Shown: in pieces, positions 1 to 14,637 of the stretch
How positions within the stretch are numbered: the first letter of the stretch is position 1
How the letters are laid out: every line of letters starts with the position of its first letter
Assembly (NCBI GenBank): GCA_018433925.1
Contig: JAHDQI010000069.1
Span: 1-45,195 of the forward strand
Length of the DNA stretch: 45,195 nt
Source: Phycisphaerae bacterium
Lineage (GTDB): Bacteria; Planctomycetota; Phycisphaerae; Sedimentisphaerales; Anaerohalosphaeraceae
Direction of reading: 5' to 3'
Translations under genes and position numbers: made by a program
The notes under the pieces: model-generated
What the model saw: only the letters and a program-made list of their open reading frames with translations
What the model was told of the DNA's origin: nothing
The model's database searches: none

Positions 1-146
1 GCCAAGAGAACGGGGCAGACGGCTGCGAAAATACGAGCCAAAGCAGGCATCTTGATTATCACTGTAAAAACCAACACGCCGAGAAGACAAAACGCGGATA
101 ATCCCAAAGTAATTTTATAAATGATAGACTTTATCAGCAGCGTCAT
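1..146 (-). CDS. Unidentified membrane protein, N-terminal part only (runs off left edge)
   Basis: An ATG on the minus strand at 146-144 is preceded by AGGAG with 5 nt spacing, and the frame stays open to the window edge. The 48 visible residues begin MTLLIKSIIYKITLGLSAFC and form a basic start followed by one strongly hydrophobic segment, so a membrane anchor or first transmembrane helix is likely. It lies 103 bp downstream of the racemase-like gene on the same strand and is probably the next gene of the operon. A transporter small subunit (for example TRAP DctQ-like) is possible, but too little is visible to assign a family. Confidence 0.6.
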   Translation of the reverse strand, partial: MTLLIKSIIYKITLGLSAFCLLGVLVFTVIIKMPALARIFAAVCPVLL

Positions 147-249
147 GTGTACTCCTAAAGGTTTTCAGTTACACATCCTCACAAATCACTATCAAGAACG
201 CAAAAAATGGGCAAATTGCCTGCCTCCTTTCTCGCCATAGCAAGAGATT

Positions 250-903
250 TTATTTTAATACAGTTGCCAAATGCTCAATCGCAAGTCTCGGACTGGCAAG
301 TACCGGTACTGTCATTGTATCAGCCGGAAGCGCAGTAACTGCGCAGGCCATGGAGGCCTGGGCCAAAACGATTACATCGACCCTGCCGGCCAGTTCGAAG
401 ATGCCATTGGTTACAATTTTATCATGGACGGCTGTATCGCCCGCCAGGACCGCTTCAAAGGCACCTTTGCACAATTTTGCCGTAACTTCGAGGTTATTTG
501 CTTGTTGTCTCTGGATGAGATCAACGGTAGGATTCAAAGTGGACGGCAGAGTGGCAATGACACCGATCCGCCTGCCGAGTTCAATCGCCTTTCTTACCAT
601 GGGTTCGTCGACCCGTAGTACCAAGGTATCGACCAATTCGCGCCCGATTTCGGTTCCTTTACCAACGGAGGAGCAGGTAACCAGGATGGCGTCTGTACCT
701 GTCTGGTCGGCGGACAGGATATGATTTACCACACGGCGAGCAGTCGGCTTGGTCAGGCAGCCATCTCGGATAATATCTTTCAGCAGGCTCTCATCGACCA
801 TGTGTATCTGTTCGATATCGGCCAGCAGCTTCCGACAGAGTTCACTAAAAACAGGGATCATAACGTTTGAGGTATGGATTAAGGTCAGTCGTTTTTTCTT
901 CAT
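250..903 (-). CDS. Asp/Glu/hydantoin racemase superfamily protein
   Basis: This 217-residue protein has the two-domain length and motifs of the aspartate/glutamate racemase superfamily. The first catalytic-cysteine motif is intact (LVTCSSVG, Cys77), followed by a conserved RVDEPM segment and an RIGVIATLPST stretch. The position of the usual second catalytic Cys instead reads LAQASM (Ala183-Ser184), although a Cys lies three residues further on. A single-cysteine arrangement is typical of decarboxylase or isomerase members such as arylmalonate decarboxylase rather than two-base racemases, so 'racemase' should not be taken literally. The start ATG overlaps the stop of the transketolase C-half gene by 4 nt (ATGA), implying translational coupling and a shared pathway. 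No signal peptide is visible, so it is cytoplasmic. The substrate is unknown. Confidence 0.8.
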   Translation of the reverse strand: MKKKRLTLIHTSNVMIPVFSELCRKLLADIEQIHMVDESLLKDIIRDGCLTKPTARRVVNHILSADQTGTDAILVTCSSVGKGTEIGRELVDTLVLRVDEPMVRKAIELGRRIGVIATLPSTLNPTVDLIQRQQANNLEVTAKLCKGAFEAVLAGDTAVHDKIVTNGIFELAGRVDVIVLAQASMACAVTALPADTMTVPVLASPRLAIEHLATVLK

Positions 904-1850
904 GAGTCTCTTCTCTTAAGGGTAGTGTGGGCGGCAGTTACGATATCTTTTACGCCGATGCCGTAATAGTCCAACAAAGACTCCGGATTGCCGGAACGGG
1001 TATAAAGATCCTGTATACCCAATCGTTTAATATAGGCGGGGCATTCTTCCGCACTCAACTCGGCAATCGCACTGCCCAGACCGCCGATGATGTTGTGATC
1101 CTCAATGGTTACGGCTGCGTTTGTTTTCTTTAACAGCGTAACAATCCCTTTCCGGTCCAGGGGCTTGAGAGTATGAACATCCGCCACGGTGGCTTTGATC
1201 CCTTCCTTGCTTAGAACTTCGGCTGCCAGCAGAGCACGATTGGCCACAAAGCCGGCTGTAAACAGGATGATGTCTTTGCCGTGCTCAGCGAGGATACGGA
1301 TCCTGCCCAGTTCAAAAGGAATCTCTTCACAATCCACGACCGGATCACGACCACTGCCGATGCGCAAATAGGCCGGACCTTTGACCTGATGAATTGCGCG
1401 TGTGGCATGTCGTACCTGGTCTGCATCGGCCGGAACCACTACGGTAATGCCGGGAATCGTGCGCACGATGCCAAGGTCTTCAAAGAACTGATGAGTTACG
1501 CCTTCACGTTCACCGGCCCCGATTCCGCCGTTGGCGCCAACCAGCTTGACATTCAGCCCGGGATAGGCCACAAAAGTCCGCACCTGTTCGCAGGCTCGCA
1601 TTGTAATGAAACCCGCATAGGTTGCAACGAAGGGAATCAATCCGCAGGCAGCCAGACCCGCGGCACAGTCCACGGCATTTTGTTCCGCAATACCTACGTC
1701 AATAAAGTGATCTGGATATTTCCGGATAAAGTCCTGGCCCTTGACCACCAGCACCGAATCGGCACAAACCAAAACTGCCTTGGGATCCTGTTCCACTAAT
1801 TCGATCATTGTTTCGATAAATGCAATGCGGGTATTTCCTAAGGAAGTCAT
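900..1850 (-). CDS. Transketolase, C-terminal half (pyrimidine-binding and C-terminal domains)
   Basis: About 316 residues corresponding to the PYR and C-terminal domains of transketolase. GIAEQNA holds the Glu that activates thiamine diphosphate, and the run EQVRTF, NGGIGAGEREGVTH and VVVPADADQ follows the family order. It works with the adjacent N-half gene to form one two-subunit enzyme that transfers a two-carbon ketol group between sugar phosphates in the cytoplasm. I place the start at the ATG at 1850: AGGAGG precedes it with good spacing, and it overlaps the upstream stop by 4 nt (ATGA). An upstream in-frame TTG at 1856 sits too close to the Shine-Dalgarno. Substrate preference cannot be read from motifs. 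Canonical pentose-phosphate transketolase and apulose-4-phosphate transketolase (also split into two subunits) are both possible. Confidence 0.92.
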   Translation of the reverse strand: MTSLGNTRIAFIETMIELVEQDPKAVLVCADSVLVVKGQDFIRKYPDHFIDVGIAEQNAVDCAAGLAACGLIPFVATYAGFITMRACEQVRTFVAYPGLNVKLVGANGGIGAGEREGVTHQFFEDLGIVRTIPGITVVVPADADQVRHATRAIHQVKGPAYLRIGSGRDPVVDCEEIPFELGRIRILAEHGKDIILFTAGFVANRALLAAEVLSKEGIKATVADVHTLKPLDRKGIVTLLKKTNAAVTIEDHNIIGGLGSAIAELSAEECPAYIKRLGIQDLYTRSGNPESLLDYYGIGVKDIVTAAHTTLKRRDS

Positions 1851-2704
1851 AGGCAAGGGCCTCCTAAATGGCGCATGGCCTCTCGATATTCTTCTGTTGT
1901 GGGAACCCGCTTGTGCCAGGAATTGTCACCCACCATAAAAGGAACGCCTTTCCCTTTGACGGTATGGGCCTGAATGACTGAGGGTTGATCGGTACATGCC
2001 TGGGCCTTTTCAATCGCACTCAGAATCTGGCTAAAGTCATGGCCATCAATTTCCTGACAGTGCCAGCCGAAGGCCGCCCATTTGGGCAGGATGGGATACA
2101 AACCGCTGACCTTGTCCACAGGGCCACTGCTCTGGATTCCGTTATTGTCTACAAATACAATCAAGCGACCGGCTTTGTACTTACTGGCGGTCATTGCCGC
2201 TTCCCATATCACGCCCTCCTGAATTTCACCGTCCCCGGTAATCACATAGGTGAAGTAGTCATGCCCCGTAAGGCGTCCGGCCAGAACCATCCCCAGACCG
2301 ATAGAGACACCATTGCCCAAGGAACCGGCGGTGCTGTCGATCCCGGGGGTTTTATTCATGTCGGGATGCCCTTGCAAGTGAGACTCCAGGCTGCGCAGGC
2401 GGGGCAATTCGTCGCGGGAGAAATACCCTTTGCGTGCCAGGGCGGCATAGAGGGCCGGGCAAGCGTGCCCCTTAGACAGGACAAAACGGTCACGATCCGG
2501 TTTTTCCGGATGTTTGGGATCCACGTTCATGACTTCAAAATACAGGGCCGTGATCATGTCGGTGACCGAGAGCGATCCCCCCGGGTGACCGTCCCCGGCT
2601 TTGTGGATCATGGTGATGATATCGATTCGAATCTGGCAGGCAATTTCCTCGAGTTCGCCGATACGATCATGCACATTTCTGATGGAATGCTGTTTTTTTA
2701 TCAT
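1847..2704 (-). CDS. Transketolase, N-terminal half (thiamine-diphosphate-binding domain)
   Basis: A 285-residue protein matching the PP domain of transketolase. The thiamine-diphosphate/Mg motif is present as GDGE (157-160) followed by NN at 187-188. AGDGHPGGS (His40), LSKGH (His80) and LQGHPD (His113) provide the conserved active-site histidines. It forms the complete enzyme with the coupled downstream C-half. Split transketolases are common in anaerobes and archaea, so splitting is not itself unusual. What is notable is that the pair lies inside a glycosidase/transporter cluster and is followed by a racemase-superfamily gene, which suggests a dedicated catabolic role. The start ATG follows AGGA a few bases upstream. 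A 62-bp gap with an inverted repeat separates it from the symporter gene. Confidence 0.93.
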   Translation of the reverse strand: MIKKQHSIRNVHDRIGELEEIACQIRIDIITMIHKAGDGHPGGSLSVTDMITALYFEVMNVDPKHPEKPDRDRFVLSKGHACPALYAALARKGYFSRDELPRLRSLESHLQGHPDMNKTPGIDSTAGSLGNGVSIGLGMVLAGRLTGHDYFTYVITGDGEIQEGVIWEAAMTASKYKAGRLIVFVDNNGIQSSGPVDKVSGLYPILPKWAAFGWHCQEIDGHDFSQILSAIEKAQACTDQPSVIQAHTVKGKGVPFMVGDNSWHKRVPTTEEYREAMRHLGGPCL

Positions 2705-2725
2705 GTTCCTATTCCCTTTCGAACA

Positions 2726-2749
2726 GACTAAGTTGAGTACTACTTAGTC
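2726..2749. repeat. Perfect 8-bp inverted repeat between symporter and transketolase genes
   Basis: GACTAAGT (2726-2733) and ACTTAGTC (2742-2749) are exact reverse complements separated by 8 bp. The element lies in the only sizeable gap (62 bp) of this part of the leftward operon, 22 bp before the transketolase N-half start. No T-run follows on the minus strand, so it does not look like an intrinsic terminator. It may be an operator, an mRNA-processing stem or a stabilising hairpin. Confidence 0.45.
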
Positions 2750-2766
2750 CAATCTATTGATACTTT

Positions 2767-4224
2767 TCATTCACATGCCTCCCTTTGCCCCTTGATTTGA
2801 GCCATAAAGTTCCGATCAATCGGATAGAGGATCAGAATCGGCAAGGCCAGCAGCATCACAACCGGCCCGGTCGTAAAAGTAATCATTGCGAGGTTACGAA
2901 TAACCCCTTCCGTCTGGATTTCCTGTCCGGAAACATATCCAGCCCAGTTCATTAAGTAGCCATTGACGTACATCCCCAGCGCCATTGCAAACTTAAGCAC
3001 AAAGCTGAACACGGCCGAATAGCTGCCATCCTTCAAAACGCCGGTTTTGTGTTTGTTAATTTCGGAGACATCGGCAATCATCGAGGTGGCTAACGGGATC
3101 AGCATACCACATCCTCCCCACCACATGCCCTGGAAAATGCCAAACGTAATAACGGAGATTGGCAGATTGAGTTTGCCGATTTTCCAAACAGTTTCCGGCG
3201 GCAGAAATCCGCCCAGAAAGATAATCCAGAGCATCACATTGCCAAGGATACAGAAAAAGAGCCCGGCGTATCCGGCCGGTTTCTTATCATATTTGCGAAC
3301 GAGCTGAGCTTGCAGCAATGCCCCCAGGCCAAAGGCCACCATACCGCCTCCGTGAACAAAGGTTTTTTGGGCCGCCGTAAATTTCATAAAGTCAACATAG
3401 GTAAACATTTGGACTTGAGCGACCAGCATCATGCCCCACTGAGCAATCCCGATAAACACAAAAACATATAGAGCATACTTATCCGATATCGTCTGAAGAA
3501 AATCCGAGAAGAATGATTTGAGATTATTGTGAGTTTCCATGTTCCGAGTATCGGTCGCATATCGGCGGGTAAAAAACACACAATAAAGAATTAAGAGAAC
3601 TGTGGTGATTGTTAAAATAACGCTCATGTTGAAGTAATTGGAAGCAATATTGGTTCCATCCAAGCGGCTGCCGTCCTGATTGATCTGATCCGGAAAGAAC
3701 AGGATCCAGGCCATGGCGCCAAAAAAGAAATTGACGACCTGATTGACAAAGTAACGGACACTCTGCAACTTGGATCGGCCTTCATACTCCGGGCAGACTT
3801 CAAATCCCAATGCGGTATAGGGCACTAAAAAAACTGTCACGGCGGTCCGAAAAATCAGGTTAATAACCATCAAGTACCAAAACAGAAGGGTTGGTTGTTT
3901 GAAAAAATCAGGTACAAACCACAGGAAAAAGAAAGAGATTGCCAAAGCCAGCCCGCCCAATAACATGTAAGGATGACGCCGGCCGTAACGGCTTCGGGTA
4001 TTATCCGTTAGATGTCCCATAATCGGATCGGAAATGGCGTCCCAAAGCAATGTCAGACCTAATGCCAAACCTGCATTTTTAGCGTCCATCCCCAACACTT
4101 TCGCGTAATACAGCATGGCAAAATTGGCAACTCCGTTCATCGAAATTGAAGTGGCGCCTTCACCGATGGAATAATTGATGATGTCTCGTAATGACGTTGC
4201 TGATTGTCTTTGACTCAATGGCAT
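2767..4224 (-). CDS. GPH-family (MFS) sugar:cation symporter
   Basis: A roughly 485-residue, 12-helix permease of the glycoside-pentoside-hexuronide:cation symporter family (MelB/XynP/UidB type). The family motif after helix 2 is clear: DAISDPIMGHLTDNTRSRYG, followed by RRHPYMLLGG. Such proteins import mono- or oligosaccharides through the inner membrane with Na+ or H+. I place the start at 4224 (MPLSQRQ), because a perfect AAGGAGGAA lies 8 nt upstream. The longer reading frame to 4308 would overlap the upstream glycosidase and add a non-conserved leader. It sits 28 bp after the GH127-like gene and probably takes up the sugars released by the three preceding glycosidases. The substrate cannot be deduced from sequence alone. 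Confidence 0.92.
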   Translation of the reverse strand: MPLSQRQSATSLRDIINYSIGEGATSISMNGVANFAMLYYAKVLGMDAKNAGLALGLTLLWDAISDPIMGHLTDNTRSRYGRRHPYMLLGGLALAISFFFLWFVPDFFKQPTLLFWYLMVINLIFRTAVTVFLVPYTALGFEVCPEYEGRSKLQSVRYFVNQVVNFFFGAMAWILFFPDQINQDGSRLDGTNIASNYFNMSVILTITTVLLILYCVFFTRRYATDTRNMETHNNLKSFFSDFLQTISDKYALYVFVFIGIAQWGMMLVAQVQMFTYVDFMKFTAAQKTFVHGGGMVAFGLGALLQAQLVRKYDKKPAGYAGLFFCILGNVMLWIIFLGGFLPPETVWKIGKLNLPISVITFGIFQGMWWGGCGMLIPLATSMIADVSEINKHKTGVLKDGSYSAVFSFVLKFAMALGMYVNGYLMNWAGYVSGQEIQTEGVIRNLAMITFTTGPVVMLLALPILILYPIDRNFMAQIKGQREACE

Positions 4225-4252
4225 ATCTTGTATTCCTCCTTGTTTTGTCTGC

Positions 4253-12373
<8,121 letters not shown>

Positions 12374-12480
12374 ATCTTTTCCTCTTGCTATACCTATAAC
12401 CAGAATCGGGCATGGTGCTCCCTCGTAATCCAGAAAATGACTGTGGCAACCTAACTTTAGCAAACGAATACTTGCAAACC

Positions 12481-12509
12481 ATTATACCCTTCAAAAAGAA
12501 AAGAGTCAT
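12481..12509 (-). promoter_or_regulatory. Predicted sigma70-type promoter for the leftward glycosidase operon
   Basis: On the minus strand, -35 ATGACT (12509-12504) and a perfect -10 TATAAT (12486-12481) are separated by 17 bp. Transcription would begin near 12474, leaving a leader of about 100 nt before the TTG start with its Shine-Dalgarno. This is a consensus match by eye only. Confidence 0.55.
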
Positions 12510-12802
12510 GCCTGTATTTCTGAAAAAAAATGCCACATCCTTGGAATCGCAGGGATGCTATAGTTTGGTTATAGATTACATTTTCTACGGCTATTGGCTG
12601 CAGAGAAATTTGGTGAATATGAAAAAACGCTTTTACAGTCATTAAATTTCCTTAATCACCTTCGGGTTTATGATTATATCAATATAGGCGATATCCATTC
12701 CTTGCCTTATACGGGGGCCTTAAGGTTCATTTTTTATTGTCTATATCGCGTCTGCCTGGAAAAGGAATTCATGGGATTGGCTTCTTGGGTCCGATTCTCT
12801 CC

Positions 12803-12812
12803 GGGGGGGGGG
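12803..12812. repeat. G10 homopolymer tract
   Basis: Ten consecutive G residues in an otherwise AT-rich intergenic region. Such tracts can slip during replication. Here it lies outside a supported gene, about 300 bp from both promoters, so no effect on expression can be claimed. Confidence 0.6.
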
Positions 12813-12922
12813 CAGGAAGTCACCATATCTCTGCTGCAGAAAGAAAGGAAAAACTATATTTTTCGGTAAAAGTCAAAAATTGACCTCGACCGGCTGGCTG
12901 ATATAGCAGAAAAGGCATTGCT

Positions 12923-12961
12923 TTGCGCAAAATTGCTTTATATGTTGCGCAAAATTGCTTT
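12923..12961. promoter_or_regulatory. Tandem 17-bp repeats with TTGCGCAA palindrome, candidate operator
   Basis: TTGCGCAAAATTGCTTT occurs exactly twice, at 12923-12939 and 12945-12961, so the starts are 22 bp apart, about two helical turns. Each copy contains the 8-bp palindrome TTGCGCAA. The ATTGCTTT part occurs a third time just upstream (12917-12924). Helically phased repeats with a palindromic core are typical of cooperative binding by a dimeric regulator. The site lies about 130 bp before the rightward promoter and about 410 bp from the leftward one. Confidence 0.55.
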
Positions 12962-13087
12962 TGCGGGATATTTTTAAAGAAATATATATAAGAATATGAT
13001 AAGTTATTTCCTTAATATGACGAGATATGACTGTTATTTTTTTCTATAATGGGTAATAATGTGGAGTGCCTGTAAGAATCTGAGTAT

Positions 13088-13111
13088 ATGAGACTTGATT
13101 AATCGTCTCAT
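13088..13111. promoter_or_regulatory. Inverted repeat overlapping the -35 of the pilin-like gene
   Basis: ATGAGAC (13088-13094) and GTCTCAT (13105-13111) are perfect reverse complements separated by 10 bp. Between them sits the palindrome GATTAATC. The element covers the -35 hexamer of the predicted promoter, a position typical for a repressor operator. Confidence 0.5.
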
Positions 13112-13124
13112 TGAATGATATAAT
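13095..13124 (+). promoter_or_regulatory. Predicted promoter for the pilin-like gene
   Basis: -35 TTGATT (13095-13100) and a perfect -10 TATAAT (13119-13124) are 18 bp apart. The predicted start near 13131 leaves a leader of about 33 nt carrying GAGGGA 8 nt before the ATG at 13164. Confidence 0.6.
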
Positions 13125-13163
13125 ATAGTGTATGAAGAAGATTATTTTTGAGGGAATACTGAC

Positions 13164-14072
13164 ATGTTAAATAATTTTACTTCAAGGTGCGGCTGTTTAA
13201 GGAAACGCTCACGAGTAACAAGGGCTTTCACACTGATTGAATTATTGGTTGTGATTGCCATCATTGCCCTGTTGCTTTCGATTATAATCCCATCTGTAAA
13301 TCTGGCCAAGCGTAAAGCGGCCTCTGCCGTCTGCTTGATCAATGTAAAGAATTTGTCTCTGGCGTGGTACTCCTACCAGGAAGCCAATGACGGCCGCTTG
13401 GTAAATCCCAACACCACCAATGTGGATATTCATGGAACTCATGATGATGCTAAATACATCGGCTGGGTTGTAAATCCGATCCGGCAAGATGGAACCATGT
13501 GCAATGGGGGAGAAGGCCCCCTCAATCCCGTTACAGACGAGGATGAAATTCGAGGTATCGAAAAAGGCGCATTGTATCCGTATTTGGAAGCCCCGGACGT
13601 CTTTCATTGCCCTGCCGATAACCAGCGAAAAAGCAAAATTGACCTCAGTAGAATCTTTCGGACCTATTCCAGTCCGCGTGCCTTGAAAAGAGTCACAAAA
13701 TTTTCTAAAATCACACAACCCTCAATGCGCTTTAACTTCATAGAGGAGGCCGAAGGTCGGAATTGGAATGCAGGGACATGGGATTTTTACAACATGCCGG
13801 AGAACGGTTACTGGGAATGGCGGGATCCGGTCGGCAACAATCATGGAGACAGTGGTATTTTAGGTTTTTGTGATGGGCATGCAGAAGTTCATAGGTGGCA
13901 GGAAGCGTTTACGTTAGATCGGGTTCGATACTTTTTTGAACATGAATATATCACGGGCTATGGGAGCCCTGGCCTGAATGACGAATATTCTCGATTTGAT
14001 GCGGGGGCGCCTAAAGCCGAAAATGACCGCGACATTCAATACGTAGCCAGGAGCTGGGCAGACCGCGACTAA
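13164..14072 (+). CDS. Type IV pilin-like protein (prepilin N-terminal methylation motif)
   Basis: A 302-residue protein with a class III prepilin signal: a basic leader of about 20 residues, then AFTLIELLVVIAIIALLLS with the conserved Glu5 of the mature protein. The residue before the cleavage site is Ala rather than the usual Gly, which some prepilin peptidases accept less efficiently. After the hydrophobic helix comes a globular domain with several Cys and, near the C-terminus, GFCDGHAEVHRW, the H/DG-type end found in the large planctomycete pseudopilin families. These proteins are numerous in Phycisphaerae and are usually adjacent to glycan-degradation genes; their job is not established. 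Surface attachment, a type II secretion pseudopilin or glycan binding are options. It stands alone between the divergent CAZyme operons and has its own promoter. Confidence 0.85.
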   Translation: MLNNFTSRCGCLRKRSRVTRAFTLIELLVVIAIIALLLSIIIPSVNLAKRKAASAVCLINVKNLSLAWYSYQEANDGRLVNPNTTNVDIHGTHDDAKYIGWVVNPIRQDGTMCNGGEGPLNPVTDEDEIRGIEKGALYPYLEAPDVFHCPADNQRKSKIDLSRIFRTYSSPRALKRVTKFSKITQPSMRFNFIEEAEGRNWNAGTWDFYNMPENGYWEWRDPVGNNHGDSGILGFCDGHAEVHRWQEAFTLDRVRYFFEHEYITGYGSPGLNDEYSRFDAGAPKAENDRDIQYVARSWADRD

Positions 14073-14637
14073 TTAAGACGTCGGCATAGTTAACATGCGT
14101 GAGATTCAACGATTTGTTCTTAACAAGATCGAGTTCTTAGGATATTTGCTTCAGTCTTTTTTTTTCGAATTGGAAATTCCGGGGATGGAACATCGGAATT
14201 CATACAGAGAATCCCGATCTCCAATTGGGCGATTTGGTTTATGGACCAAGGGCGCCAAGGAAGATGAATACACTCAGGAACGAAGGATATCCCAACAAAG
14301 CAAATCCATATTGGCATCATTCTGTTCATGGAATCATATAATTTATTAGGTGATCCGGAAGCACATTATGGTTTTGGATAACCCGGAACAGCAATCTCGA
14401 ATACATGTAGAAACCCGGAGAAATAGTGTCTGTTGATCTTAGCGGGATATCAATCCATCTCGTAATTTATTATAATAATAATAAGAGATGAGAACCGACA
14501 AGACAACTTTATTGACGGGTTTTTAAATAAAAGAAAAATCAAGGATATCAAAATACGAGGCACACCATGCCCAGTAACCGGCAACGGATTACAAACAGAG
14601 GATTGAAGGAACACATTTTATACAAAAGGATATTGGG
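14073..14637. other. 565-bp intergenic region before the rightward CAZyme operon
   Basis: No supported gene; an 84-codon frame at 14095-14349 has no recognisable features. There is an inverted repeat with 7-bp arms AATTCCG/CGGAATT (14175-14181 and 14194-14200). A weak promoter-like pair, TTGGCA at 14311 and TATAAT at 14337, has a 20-bp spacer, longer than ideal. A second TATAAT lies at 14471 without a good -35. The region probably holds the promoter for the 22-kb operon, but I cannot place it firmly. I see no strong intrinsic terminator for the pilin-like gene. Confidence 0.45.

Larger units (their letters stand above)
12510..13087. other. Divergent intergenic region without a convincing gene
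   Basis: This AT-rich region separates the leftward GH78 operon from the rightward pilin-like gene. I see no gene with recognisable protein features; a 91-codon open frame at 12594-12869 lacks any family signature. It contains a G10 homopolymer and two phased TTGCGCAA repeats, listed separately. The length and the repeats suggest a regulatory region recognised by a transcription factor encoded elsewhere, as no regulator gene is present in the window. Confidence 0.6.

Noticed and set aside
195-225. Possible terminator after the racemase-like gene
   Set aside because: On the minus strand a T-run follows GGCAATTTGCC, but the stem is only 4-5 bp with almost no loop, too weak to call.
12594-12869. 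91-codon open frame in the divergent region
   Set aside because: No family motif, low-complexity composition, spans the G10 tract, and lies where regulatory DNA is expected; not supported as a gene.
14095-14349. 84-codon open frame after the pilin-like gene
   Set aside because: No ribosome-binding site, no recognisable domain, and an inverted repeat inside it; treated as intergenic.
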